Below are positions 36,040-45,604 of a DNA stretch of 64,000 nt, piece by piece (the stretch's first letter is position 1; each line of letters starts with the position of its first letter). The notes below the pieces were generated by a model. That model worked only from the letters and a program-made list of their open reading frames with translations, made no database searches and had not been told where the DNA came from. The stretch comes from a virus. The stretch covers positions 24,935 through 88,934 of the IMG/VR virus record IMGVR_UViG_3300041809_000801; one strand, given 5' to 3'. A program made the translations under genes and the position numbers.

Positions 36040-39000
36040 CTAGAAAGTACCGAGGTTCGTCAGATTCGGAATGTGCGGCTCGTAAACGAACTGGTTAGAA
36101 CTGATTGCTCGACCGACGATGACTGTCCACTGACACGGAGGCAATGGGGGCGACAGGGGTGGTGAGAGTGGAGGGGATAGTGGGGGTGACAGGGGTGGTG
36201 AGAGCGGTGCGGAACCGTTAATCAGAAGCGCGTAGTTTTGCGTGAGCACGCCACCCGGTCCAGCATAGATGAGCCCACCTGTAGTGAAGTTGGCACCATC
36301 ATACTCATACACACCACCAAAATATGTAGCCACAATAATGCTCTCTCCCGCGACTGCCGAAGAAAGCGCAACGCCTGTAACAATGGGATAGATGGGGTCA
36401 CCATAGCCATCTGTTTGAACAGTAGTTGGGTCGATGGCTGACACATTACCATCGGGAGAGACTGCCACGGCTGTGAGCGGACCAATCGTGGAATCTGCGA
36501 TGAAGGTACGAGTGGAACTCGTGCCAGTGTTGGAAGGAACACCGCCGCTTGAACTGGGCGTAGTGGTATCAGTGAGAGTGGCTGCAACATAGCTCCCAAC
36601 AACAATGTTTTGAGACACTGAGAGATTATGTGTGGCCACGACTGTCATGACATCCCCGACATTGAAATATGGGGCGAGAGATATTTGGAGCGAGGTTGGA
36701 CCGGATTGAGTTCCATCGGTGGAGGATGTGGCAAGCACCGTGCCATTCAAGAACACTGTACCAGTACGAACCCCGGCGAGACCCGTGTCCCAGTTCAATA
36801 GAACAGTCACAGCGTAATTACCTGCTGTCTGAATTGTGAACGTGTTGGGACTTGTGACGTTCCCACTCATGTCGAAATCAACTTGGTCAAAAGATACTTG
36901 GAGCCCTGTCAATCCGGGAGGGACTACGTTTATAGCCGAAACAACTTCTACCTTGAAGCCAACGTTTTGAAAAGTCTTAATGATGGACTGGCTCTGCTGA
37001 ATCGAATTTTGAATAGCATTGCTGACCGTTGAGGCCATCTGAAGAGTCGCCGCGTAGCTCAGGTTAGTGCGAAGCATAGCAAGCTGCGTCGGGATAGGAA
37101 GTTGCTGAATATCGGGACGGTTCAGATAGGTGGCGGGATCAAAAGAAATACCATCCCAACCATTCTCAACACCGGGACCAAGAGTGGTGGTGTAGCTGAC
37201 AACAGGTACTTCTGGAATCGTAAGCAGGTCGCTTCCCGGCAACCAATTGCGATTGCGTGTAGCTGCATCGGATTGAATCTGGTTGTAAATTGCCAGACTG
37301 CCTAAGGGGTCAATAGCCGAATCCAAAGCAGCCGAATAGGTAACAACAAACGAGATGAGATACGGGTCTTGCAGCAACAACGCTTGAAGGTTCGCATTGA
37401 ATGTCCGCCAAAACTGCGTGAAGCGGTCAACCTCTGTGGCAACAGCGAACTGATTGAAGATGTACTTGAACTGCGGACGGTTCGTGGTGTAATTGGGGGT
37501 GTTCTGAATGTTGATACTTGCGATGTCAATGACTTCTTGCAACACAGCACCGATAGCAGAGGGGAATGTGCAGTCAACCGGGTACTCGGCAGTAGTGGCT
37601 CCAAGTGTAACCGTGCTTGTGACCGTTGCAGCAACCGCTGTTGCCTTGTAGTCCAAATCAGTTCCAGTAAATCCCGACACATAGTTCCCACTCGCATACG
37701 CATCCCATGTCGTGTTGCGGGTGTAACCAAGAAGACTAGCCTCAATGTATGACAGCATCCAAAGAAGATTTCCCCTTACGAAAGGAGAAGCCCCCGTGAG
37801 TGTCACCAAAAGAGGAATGGCGTGTGGAGCATCATTTACTGTAGTGCTTGGCAAAACGCAGTTCCAAGGCACCGGATTATCCGCCAAGTAAGTAAGCGAC
37901 GGTGTAATGTATGTTGTATAAGCTGTCTGAAAACTAGTCAACCAATTACCAGCGCGACCGATGCGATTGAGGTTCAAATAGAACAGCCACTCTGCCGTGA
38001 GATTGGGATCAAAATTGGATGCAACAATCTGCCCGAGATTGACAAACTCCACCAGCGTCCTCTGCAAGTCCGTGGGGTCTGTAACATAACGAGTTTGGGG
38101 CACCACGCAGACGATGTTGTCTTGATACGTGGTAGAAGGCATCTGATAGTTGGAGATAATCGTAGAGGGGTCAGGCACTGAGCCCAACATCGAACTATTC
38201 ACATTGAACGGCGTAGCGTCGTTGTATGCTTCATCTGCTGGAGAGAGATAATTGGGTGTCGCAATAGTTCCCTGCATCAAAGATACATAAGCCGGGTCAG
38301 CAAGGTTCTGCCCTGTCGGGGAAATCGTCCCACTCAACGGCGGGGCAATCAAAGTTGTGCCAAGGGTCAACCCGCTATATGTTGTAATGCTTGCTGGTGG
38401 TGTCTGAGACGTAGGGCCTGTAGTGGCTCCAGTGCTTGTACTAGGCGGGGACGGGCTTATGAAAATACAGTTGCTGAACTGAAAGTTGGACAACAAAGAA
38501 GGAATGGCGTTCAGGTTGCTGAGTGACCCCAAGCTTTTAATCGTGTTGAGAAGAATGTTGAAAGAAGTCAGAGGAGCAAAGACGACCCCATTCCAATGCC
38601 AGATCGTATCCTTAAACTGCGACCCGAGATAATTTGGAAGTGAGGCAAGCGAAGGCAAATGCCAATTACAAATTTGCTGTAGAAGATTTGCCAATGAGTT
38701 GAGATTCTGAGACACCAAACTCAACATACTCGACTCTATGCCCTTAAGTATAGCGATGTTCTGGTTTACCGCCAGAATGAGATTGGTGATTTCATTCTGG
38801 AATGTGTTGATGTCTCTGATGATTGTGCCGGAGTCGATGGCGTACTTGATAGCTCTAGCAGGATTCGACAACTGCCCGTTTACCGCGAGAGAGTTCATGC
38901 GAGTGTGGGTAAGAATTTGCCGCATGAGTTCTTTTTGTTTCTGAGCCAGCCAGTGTTGTGCGTCTGCGATATTCCGCTCAACGAAACGACCTTGCTCCAT

Positions 39001-39126
39001 CGCTTGATGGTAGAACTGTTCAATCTCAGGGTCACCGAGCGGGTTTAGACGCTGCACCGCGCCCTTGGCTTTTATAGGCCAAAGTTCGGCGGCTTGCAAA
39101 CTCGGTGGTAGACCTGTGCTCGACAT
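36040..39126 (-). CDS. Large virion protein with PPLS linker
   Basis: A 1,028-residue protein, unrecognised but virion-like. The first 200 residues are helical (EQGRFVERNIADAQHWLAQ, and a long region of spaced Leu/Ile). The middle is Thr/Ser/Pro-rich and the C-terminal third is beta-rich. Near the C-terminus (about residues 980-1003) a run of five to six PPLS units forms a rigid linker before the last 25 residues. The 34-residue membrane gene is coupled to it by TAATG. Position directly after spike and hub genes suggests a baseplate or tail-fibre component. Confidence 0.7.
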   Translation of the reverse strand: MSSTGLPPSLQAAELWPIKAKGAVQRLNPLGDPEIEQFYHQAMEQGRFVERNIADAQHWLAQKQKELMRQILTHTRMNSLAVNGQLSNPARAIKYAIDSGTIIRDINTFQNEITNLILAVNQNIAILKGIESSMLSLVSQNLNSLANLLQQICNWHLPSLASLPNYLGSQFKDTIWHWNGVVFAPLTSFNILLNTIKSLGSLSNLNAIPSLLSNFQFSNCIFISPSPPSTSTGATTGPTSQTPPASITTYSGLTLGTTLIAPPLSGTISPTGQNLADPAYVSLMQGTIATPNYLSPADEAYNDATPFNVNSSMLGSVPDPSTIISNYQMPSTTYQDNIVCVVPQTRYVTDPTDLQRTLVEFVNLGQIVASNFDPNLTAEWLFYLNLNRIGRAGNWLTSFQTAYTTYITPSLTYLADNPVPWNCVLPSTTVNDAPHAIPLLVTLTGASPFVRGNLLWMLSYIEASLLGYTRNTTWDAYASGNYVSGFTGTDLDYKATAVAATVTSTVTLGATTAEYPVDCTFPSAIGAVLQEVIDIASINIQNTPNYTTNRPQFKYIFNQFAVATEVDRFTQFWRTFNANLQALLLQDPYLISFVVTYSAALDSAIDPLGSLAIYNQIQSDAATRNRNWLPGSDLLTIPEVPVVSYTTTLGPGVENGWDGISFDPATYLNRPDIQQLPIPTQLAMLRTNLSYAATLQMASTVSNAIQNSIQQSQSIIKTFQNVGFKVEVVSAINVVPPGLTGLQVSFDQVDFDMSGNVTSPNTFTIQTAGNYAVTVLLNWDTGLAGVRTGTVFLNGTVLATSSTDGTQSGPTSLQISLAPYFNVGDVMTVVATHNLSVSQNIVVGSYVAATLTDTTTPSSSGGVPSNTGTSSTRTFIADSTIGPLTAVAVSPDGNVSAIDPTTVQTDGYGDPIYPIVTGVALSSAVAGESIIVATYFGGVYEYDGANFTTGGLIYAGPGGVLTQNYALLINGSAPLSPPLSPPLSPPLSPPLSPPLPPCQWTVIVGRAISSNQFVYEPHIPNLTNLGTF

Positions 39127-39230
39127 TATTGGTTGTCCTTCTCCTGCCCCGGCTTGAGATTACGCACCGCCAGTATCACCGGCAGCACTGCCATCAAAAA
39201 GAATCCCACGATTGCAAGCAAGTCTCTCAT
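39126..39230 (-). CDS. 34-residue single-span membrane protein
   Basis: A very short frame from an ATG at 39230 to a TAA at 39126. Both ends overlap their neighbours in TAATG junctions: the spike gene ends on its start and the 1,028-residue gene starts on its stop. This double coupling fills the gap exactly and argues it is real. Residues 4-22 are a continuous hydrophobic helix (LLAIVGFFLMAVLPVILAV) followed by a charged tail (RNLKPGQEKDNQ). It could sit in the host membrane or be a small assembly peptide; no family is recognised. Confidence 0.6.
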   Translation of the reverse strand: MRDLLAIVGFFLMAVLPVILAVRNLKPGQEKDNQ

Positions 39231-41530
39231 TAGCTGTTCTCATCAGACTGGTAGAGTCCTTGATTGTTCACGATGTCAGGGGCTTCATTAGTAAGCCGCG
39301 TCAACGCAGAGTGGATAATCTTCTGAGCCGAAAACACTTGGTCAGTCTTCGTAATGTGCCGCCATGTGGTGCATTCAGTGATGAAGTCCCCTGTGCATAG
39401 ATACTGGAAGTTCCCCTTATGCGTAATATCTATGTCCCCGTTAATCTCCAAACGGAGGGCCTTCCCTTGCTTGTTCGGCTGAATGGTTATCTCAGCACCG
39501 CCAGCTAATGCCGCAGTGATGGAGCGCCCATAGGTGTCTGCACCAAGAGCCGTCACTATACCACCAAGGAAGTCAAGCAACAGGGATTGACCATCTTTAT
39601 TCGCTCCGACTCGTAACAGAATGTCACGCACCGCGTGCAAATCTACAGATAACCCAGTTGCATCTGCATTCGATACCGGCATTCCGCTCCAAGCATAGAA
39701 TCCCTGAATCTCAGGCATCTGTGGAGTTCCAACTTGCGTGAGGTCATTGAACCGATACGTGGCATCTCCCGAAGGTGTATACACCGGGCGTCCGGGCGAG
39801 TGAGAATCAATACGATTCTGACTTGTCACTGGGTAAGCCGTCTTTCCTTGACCATCCTGATAACCATTTACCAAGTGCTTACGAAGCACTGAAGGGTCAC
39901 GAGCGCCCACACGGGCGACGAGACCACCATCCAGCCCCATACGCAGGGAGATATTCTCCATGCCGGTCTTGTTGGTCAAAACTCCAGCATCTCCAATTCC
40001 AAACTTGGGGGCTGTCCAGTAGTTGAGTGAACGCTTCTGTACCTTATCCCCTTGACTGCGAGTCTGTGTGAGGATTGAACGACCTCGGTCAGGAAGGGAT
40101 GTGTCATCAGCCCCGAGGCGGATAACTGTCTGACCGAGAGCCTGAAGGTCAATAGCGTCTTCCTCATCCCGGTTCTTGCCTACAACCAGCTTCAGAGAGC
40201 CCACAAGATGCCCTTCCAGCGACCGGCCAGCCCCATGGGGGTGTTCGTATCCACCAGCCAGCGGGATGTTCTCCTTGGGCAGCGTAGCCCCAACCTCAAA
40301 GGATGTGAAGCCTTCCTTAGTCACATCCCAACGAGTCGTGTTCTGCTCATAGGGGAATCTCAAAGAGAGGGTGGAAGCGGCTAGTCGCGCCTCAGCATGG
40401 TCAGCAGAATCGACCACCGGGAGATACCCCGACTCGAAGTCAGCACCAAATCTTCCAAGCTGTGTGTATGGACTGAGCACTGGCTTGAGCACCTTGCCAT
40501 ACGTGCTTTTGTCAAAACGGTTGTACCCCACCAATGTTCCCGAGGCACTTTCTACAATGAATCCACGACGTTGGGGTGTGATGCCCTCATTAAGTGTTGG
40601 ACCAAGTGGTGTGCCGGTACCTTGAGGGCTGTCATAGCTCTGGTTAACCAAATAAGTTTCACTGTCGTATGAAATCCCACCGACAGATTGAATCGTAGTT
40701 CGTTGCCAAGGGTCGGCTGTCGTACCCAACACAAAATCCAAAAGGTCTTCTTGAAGAATCTCAGGCGGCATTGGGTAATCCAAAGCGTATTCCTGCACAC
40801 GAGTCGTATTCTCCGCGAAAGGAATTACATCCTGCTTACCGCTGACATAACGGTCGCTAGGTTGAGTTCCCGGCTGAAGATAGACCGTGTAATCTTTAGA
40901 GCCGTCCGGGAGAGTCACTGGAGTGACCCCATCCGCATCCGGGCGGCTCACCGAACCTTGAAACACAAGGCCGGAATCTGTGTAGGTGACTCGACGCCCC
41001 GTAATCTGAGTCCATTGACGACGATGAATATTGAGCCAGTCCCGGCTCATGTCCTGTGAGGCTTTGTCCCATCCGCCATCTGTTTTCTCTGTGTAACCCG
41101 AGGACATGGAAATAGAGTGCTGACCGGGGTATGCTTTCCGAAGATTGCCACGCTTGCGAACATTGTATCCCGGTGTGTTGTCCAGTAGTCGGTAACCAAT
41201 GGTATCTCTTGCCCGTTGAATATCAGTAAGGATAGGTGTAAGAAGGGCGACCTTCATGTACCCCTTCGTGTACTGGATAGGAACGCAGAGATAGGTTGCC
41301 CCCTCTTCAGGCATAGTTATGTCGGTGGATTCGGTGGAGTTTGAGACGCAAGAGATAACCGATATATCTTGCAGGTTTGAGTTTGTTCTTGAATCCTGTA
41401 GGGTGACAACTCCGCGCTCCCAGTCAACACTGAGGACAGTAGCTATGAACACCTGATATGCTTCCTCCGCCGTACTCGTAGCGTGAAGCTGGTCACGGTA
41501 GTTCATCGAATTGTTGTTGACTAGTGCCAT
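39230..41530 (-). CDS. Baseplate spike, gpV/gp5-like
   Basis: A 766-residue protein with an N-terminal OB-fold (YQVFIATVLSVDWERGVVTL to VPIQYTKGYMKV, about residues 24-95), as in gpV and gp5 spikes. The C-terminus is a repetitive beta-helix-like tip: ADTYGRSITAALAGGAEITI, then DIDITHKGNFQYLCTGDFIT and HITKTDQVFSAQKI. These trimeric needles tip the tail tube and pierce the envelope. The insert between (about residues 120-600) is unusually long. It follows the hub gene, the usual order. Start at ATG 41530. No lysozyme domain is visible, in keeping with that activity being in the neighbouring lytic-transglycosylase protein. Confidence 0.75.
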   Translation of the reverse strand: MALVNNNSMNYRDQLHATSTAEEAYQVFIATVLSVDWERGVVTLQDSRTNSNLQDISVISCVSNSTESTDITMPEEGATYLCVPIQYTKGYMKVALLTPILTDIQRARDTIGYRLLDNTPGYNVRKRGNLRKAYPGQHSISMSSGYTEKTDGGWDKASQDMSRDWLNIHRRQWTQITGRRVTYTDSGLVFQGSVSRPDADGVTPVTLPDGSKDYTVYLQPGTQPSDRYVSGKQDVIPFAENTTRVQEYALDYPMPPEILQEDLLDFVLGTTADPWQRTTIQSVGGISYDSETYLVNQSYDSPQGTGTPLGPTLNEGITPQRRGFIVESASGTLVGYNRFDKSTYGKVLKPVLSPYTQLGRFGADFESGYLPVVDSADHAEARLAASTLSLRFPYEQNTTRWDVTKEGFTSFEVGATLPKENIPLAGGYEHPHGAGRSLEGHLVGSLKLVVGKNRDEEDAIDLQALGQTVIRLGADDTSLPDRGRSILTQTRSQGDKVQKRSLNYWTAPKFGIGDAGVLTNKTGMENISLRMGLDGGLVARVGARDPSVLRKHLVNGYQDGQGKTAYPVTSQNRIDSHSPGRPVYTPSGDATYRFNDLTQVGTPQMPEIQGFYAWSGMPVSNADATGLSVDLHAVRDILLRVGANKDGQSLLLDFLGGIVTALGADTYGRSITAALAGGAEITIQPNKQGKALRLEINGDIDITHKGNFQYLCTGDFITECTTWRHITKTDQVFSAQKIIHSALTRLTNEAPDIVNNQGLYQSDENS

Positions 41531-41533
41531 GTA

Positions 41534-44329
41534 TTATTTGTCCGTAATGGCTGAAGGTGCGCTCTCAGCGGTAGTGCCCACCACCGAAGGGTTGTTTTGT
41601 ATCGTGCTGAATACGAATGCCTGAGCCTGTGGTGTGCTAGTTGTCGTGCCAACAACATTCGGATTGTTTTGTATCGTGGACACCAATTGAGAGGCTAGGC
41701 TCAACGAACTACCAGACTGCGGGGGCGTGTTGCCTGTGAGGAACGTGAGCACATTACTATCGGTGGTCAACTCAGACTGGGTTATCAGAAGACTGTCTGG
41801 TTGCATGTTGTTCAGAATATTAGCTTGTTTATCCCCCGGCTTCGGCGTTTCGATTTCAAACGATGTGGACGAAGCCACCAAATTCGACACGTTAGCAAGA
41901 GAATTCAACTGACTCTGCAAGGTCGAGGAAGAGTCAACAGCATTCGGTGACCCAACGCCAGCAAACAAAAATGTCTGCTTTGTATCTGTAATACTCTGTG
42001 TTTCGTCCGAAGTAGAATGTAAAACCAACACGCCTCTGTGGGTTTCACGTTCCGCCTCCACTAGACTCTTCCACCGCCCCCACGGGAACGGCGTTATTAA
42101 CTCATAACCCCCCTCGTCTGTATATGGCTGGGTTCCAATAATTTTTTGAAGGTATCTCACATCCACCCCTCGGGTGCCCGGTCCCCAATTCGTCGCCGAG
42201 AAGAAGGGCTTACCCTGCGTAATAACTGTCGGGCTAAAAGTTTGAGTGGGGGTAGTAGAGGACGTAGATTGCCCAGTGCTCCCAGCCCCGGTTGACGTTT
42301 GCGCGGCGTCGTCTGCTGTAGCAACGTCATTTTGTACCCTGAAGCTTTTGGTTCTTGTATCCGCCTTGGTTCCAAACGAGGTTCCATACTGCGATTGCCG
42401 TGCAGATATGACAGCCATATCATTCGAGTAAATTGGTTTGGCATCCGGTTGCAGTTGGGTTGCCGGGATGTTCAGCAAATTGGCATTTGAACTTGCCGAT
42501 GGAAACCCGTCATTGGTAATTGATGATGGACTAGAAGAAAAAATACTGGTTTGAGAATTCGTAGTTGAGGGGGGCTCCGTCCATTGCATGACAAGATTCG
42601 GTTGAGTGGTGTAGACCACTGGTGGATTTGTATAGATTGTCTGATTCTGACCTGTTGTCTTGACCGCAGGAAACACTGGACGCTTACGAAGTGTGTCCAA
42701 CATAATGCTCATGGTCGCAGCACCCCCTTGAGAATAAGAGATGCTGATGGTCTTGATGTACCCATACATATCCTTATGTGGCAGGTACATGGGGAACCCC
42801 AAACGCAATTCTGGCCGCAGAGGGATGGTTAAATTGTATGTACGCCAGCCACGATTAGCCCGATTCAATTCGCTAACAGCATAGGTGTAACATGCAACCT
42901 TATCCTGAAGCCCCAGCCATGTAACTGTACGTGCAATTTCTTCTCGCAAACCAAAACGCGCCATTTTGGGAATATCAATGTGTTGAATAACCGGGCGTAG
43001 AAGAGCAGTACCCGCATCCGGGATCATCGGCAAGTTAGGTAAGAGAGATGGTTGAACAGTCACACGAGTGGCTTTGATGGCTTGTTGATCCTCCGCCTCC
43101 GACTCAGTTTCAATTTCACTAAGATGTACAACAAACGGGTTGGTGTTGTCGGTTATCTGTGTATCATTGAGCGCCCCCGTTCCAGTTATCGCCGCTGACT
43201 GCGCTGCCATTGTCCCCCGAATGTTAGTCACATCAAGGTTGTAAAGAGGCGGTTTGAAAATAACTGTTCCATCGAGGTCTTGAAACCCCTCATAACCAAT
43301 CAACTGCACAATCGTACGAATGCGTTCCAATCGAGACGTGACACGACCATTGGTCAATTGAATCTGTCCAATGTTCATATCAGGAAGGTAGCCTCGAATC
43401 ACATCTACGTAGTAATCGGGGTTAGAGACATTTTGTGCCAACAAGGCGTGCTGTGTGTCTCTCGCTGTCTGTAAATTGGGGGTTGTATCCCCATCAGCAT
43501 CCTGATAGGTCTGCGTGAAGCCGTTAATGTCTTGTGGCAACACTGACCCCGGCCTGTAACCAGTGATGTGAACTTCCTTACGAATGTTCTCTATGATTGG
43601 TTGCCACTTGTTACAATAGCCAACCTTAACTGCCTCTGCCCACTGCTGTGATACCCCCGACACTCCTGTCTGTTGAATAGCATTCAATTGAAACCCTTCG
43701 AAAGTGATGCCGCGAAGGAACGTATCCGCGAGAGCCTCATAGGGGTTCATGTTGGCTTGATTGGTTGCATACGGCTGTACAAGACGCTCAGAGTTGCTCA
43801 ACAGCGCGGGGGCTTGGTCGATGTACATGTACTCAAGCAAATGCAGAACCCCCAAACACTGTACTGAAATCTCCAGAAACATGCCAGTATCTGTGTGTGC
43901 CACATGCGATGAGAGTCCTTTGAAAACTCGATGATAGATGGTGTTCCCGTTACTCGATGCAAAGTAGCCCTTAGCAAAAATCTGAACCTCCATCATCGAC
44001 TCAATGAGGTTGTTACCTCCCGGCGTCTGAAAAAGATATTTGGCATGATTGGGAACCTGCAACGTGAAGTTTCCAGATGGAACCAAATTGTCCACATCAT
44101 AGGACGCGGAGAAATTCTGCACGTAGTCATTGAAACTGACAAAGGTGTAGGGTTGCCCTTGAGTAGTATTTGTTATGTAGGGATTGAGCAAGTAAGTCTT
44201 ACCGTCCAAGTAGACAATGAGGTCCGGGCAGGTCTTAATTATTTCACGCTCCTGCACAGTCTGATTCAAATTACGAATCATGCCGTCAGTAGAAGCGTCA
44301 TTGTATGTTGTCTGCGATGAATCAGCCAT
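41534..44329 (-). CDS. Baseplate hub protein, gpD/gp27-like
   Basis: A 931-residue protein starting at the ATG at 44329 behind GGAGAG. The first 500 residues have the hub pattern: TYLLNPYITNTTQGQPYTFV, the N-terminal beta-barrel segment, then conserved helix/strand units (YRPGSVLPQDINGF; RLGFPMYLPHKDMYGYIKTI). The rest is a long Ser/Thr/Asn-rich extension ending in near-identical FSTIQNNP(N/S)VVGTT repeats. Hub trimers connect tube and spike. It lies directly upstream of the spike gene, as in P2 and T4-like clusters. Hub identity is inferred from position and the general domain layout. Confidence 0.65.
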   Translation of the reverse strand: MADSSQTTYNDASTDGMIRNLNQTVQEREIIKTCPDLIVYLDGKTYLLNPYITNTTQGQPYTFVSFNDYVQNFSASYDVDNLVPSGNFTLQVPNHAKYLFQTPGGNNLIESMMEVQIFAKGYFASSNGNTIYHRVFKGLSSHVAHTDTGMFLEISVQCLGVLHLLEYMYIDQAPALLSNSERLVQPYATNQANMNPYEALADTFLRGITFEGFQLNAIQQTGVSGVSQQWAEAVKVGYCNKWQPIIENIRKEVHITGYRPGSVLPQDINGFTQTYQDADGDTTPNLQTARDTQHALLAQNVSNPDYYVDVIRGYLPDMNIGQIQLTNGRVTSRLERIRTIVQLIGYEGFQDLDGTVIFKPPLYNLDVTNIRGTMAAQSAAITGTGALNDTQITDNTNPFVVHLSEIETESEAEDQQAIKATRVTVQPSLLPNLPMIPDAGTALLRPVIQHIDIPKMARFGLREEIARTVTWLGLQDKVACYTYAVSELNRANRGWRTYNLTIPLRPELRLGFPMYLPHKDMYGYIKTISISYSQGGAATMSIMLDTLRKRPVFPAVKTTGQNQTIYTNPPVVYTTQPNLVMQWTEPPSTTNSQTSIFSSSPSSITNDGFPSASSNANLLNIPATQLQPDAKPIYSNDMAVISARQSQYGTSFGTKADTRTKSFRVQNDVATADDAAQTSTGAGSTGQSTSSTTPTQTFSPTVITQGKPFFSATNWGPGTRGVDVRYLQKIIGTQPYTDEGGYELITPFPWGRWKSLVEAERETHRGVLVLHSTSDETQSITDTKQTFLFAGVGSPNAVDSSSTLQSQLNSLANVSNLVASSTSFEIETPKPGDKQANILNNMQPDSLLITQSELTTDSNVLTFLTGNTPPQSGSSLSLASQLVSTIQNNPNVVGTTTSTPQAQAFVFSTIQNNPSVVGTTAESAPSAITDK

Positions 44330-44342
44330 GTAACTCTCCAAC

Positions 44343-45602
44343 CTATGCCGAAACGGGGTTGCTCACGCCCGAAAAGAAAGACGGGGGGTTCATAGGCACC
44401 ACCGGCTCTAAATCATTTGCGTTAGCACCCACAACAGCCGGTGCTTGACCCGCTGCTCCAGAGCCAACTGCCGCCGCAGCGGCGGTGGCCTGAGATGCTC
44501 TAAAAGCAAGTGCCGAGGGCGCGTATTGAGATAATGTGTTATTGGTCTGAATGCTGCTATTCTGACCCACCACGACCGGGTAAGCATGACCACGTTCCAC
44601 ATTATTCTCAATGCTGCCCCAGTAGGGAGAGGTCGAACGATACTTTTCTCTCCACACAAAGAAACTCAATGTGAAATTCAACATGAATGGCTGCGTGGCA
44701 TCTTGTGAAACAGTCAAACCATCGAACATGCCGAACCAGATGAAGTTTCCATACCAGAGTTCTACATCCTGATGCATACGAATACGACGACGTAAATAGT
44801 CTGCTGCTAACGGACCCTCGTTATACTCCTCCCCCTCGAACCAATAGCCATTGTTTTCGAAAACTTCCTGAAGCTGCATCAAGTTTCTATAGGACACGGC
44901 ATAGTAGCTGTACTCGTCCGTCAACCCCCGAGTGAAGTAAGAACCTGCGGAAGTTCCTTGTAGTTGCACCATGAAACAATCTTCACCCCACACACCAAAC
45001 TGCCACCCACCACGAGTCAACGATTGAGTGTCCACTGTCTGACGATTGACAGTTACCGTGTGAGGGTTAATCAAGAACCTGAACTCCACCGCCTGTGTGG
45101 GATCGGGCTGTAACGAACTGGAATTCACCCCCCGGTGCGGGATACGAACCTTAATGTAATCAGTGAGCAGTCGCTTCGCTGCTGTTGACGGTGTAATGTA
45201 GAAATCTGTATCTTGAACTTTGTTCCTTTGAACTGTTAGAGAATTCCCGCTCAGTTCATTGTAGTCGTCAAATGTTCCCTGAAGTTCCGCAGCATTGACC
45301 TTTTGAGGAATCAGTCTCTTCTCAGCACGAGTGGGCAAGTACACCACGGTCGAAGTCGGTCGAATATCACTAACATCATTCACCCCTCGGCTATTAGGAT
45401 TTCCAGCTTGCGCCGTAATTGGTGTCCCACTAAGCGGTAGTCCCACCAAGGGTACACTCGGGAGAATGGCAGGAGAGGTATCACCTGTCGTCACAGGGAT
45501 TGTGGGGATAATCGAATTCACTGTCACGGATTCCGTAATCGGCTGACCGTTGATGGTGGTAAGAGCCCCGCTGCTATTTGTTGTAAAGTTGTTCGTAGCC
45601 AT
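44343..45602 (-). CDS. Baseplate/tail-tube-tip protein paralogous to the next gene upstream
   Basis: A 419-residue protein. The centre (about residues 170-320) has FLINPHTVTVNRQTVD, GGWQFGVWGEDC, and YGNFIWFGMFDGLTV...PFMLNFTLSFFV. The same arrangement, with similar aromatic positions, forms the C-terminal half of the 504-residue protein that precedes it (YRNFVYQGYFKSL...PFSWDFSFVFQV). Such proteins cap or extend the tail tube near the hub. The first 75 residues and last 90 are Ser/Thr/Ala-rich and probably disordered. It ends 13 bases before the hub gene's ATG. Confidence 0.68.
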   Translation of the reverse strand: MATNNFTTNSSGALTTINGQPITESVTVNSIIPTIPVTTGDTSPAILPSVPLVGLPLSGTPITAQAGNPNSRGVNDVSDIRPTSTVVYLPTRAEKRLIPQKVNAAELQGTFDDYNELSGNSLTVQRNKVQDTDFYITPSTAAKRLLTDYIKVRIPHRGVNSSSLQPDPTQAVEFRFLINPHTVTVNRQTVDTQSLTRGGWQFGVWGEDCFMVQLQGTSAGSYFTRGLTDEYSYYAVSYRNLMQLQEVFENNGYWFEGEEYNEGPLAADYLRRRIRMHQDVELWYGNFIWFGMFDGLTVSQDATQPFMLNFTLSFFVWREKYRSTSPYWGSIENNVERGHAYPVVVGQNSSIQTNNTLSQYAPSALAFRASQATAAAAAVGSGAAGQAPAVVGANANDLEPVVPMNPPSFFSGVSNPVSA

Positions 45603-45604
45603 TT

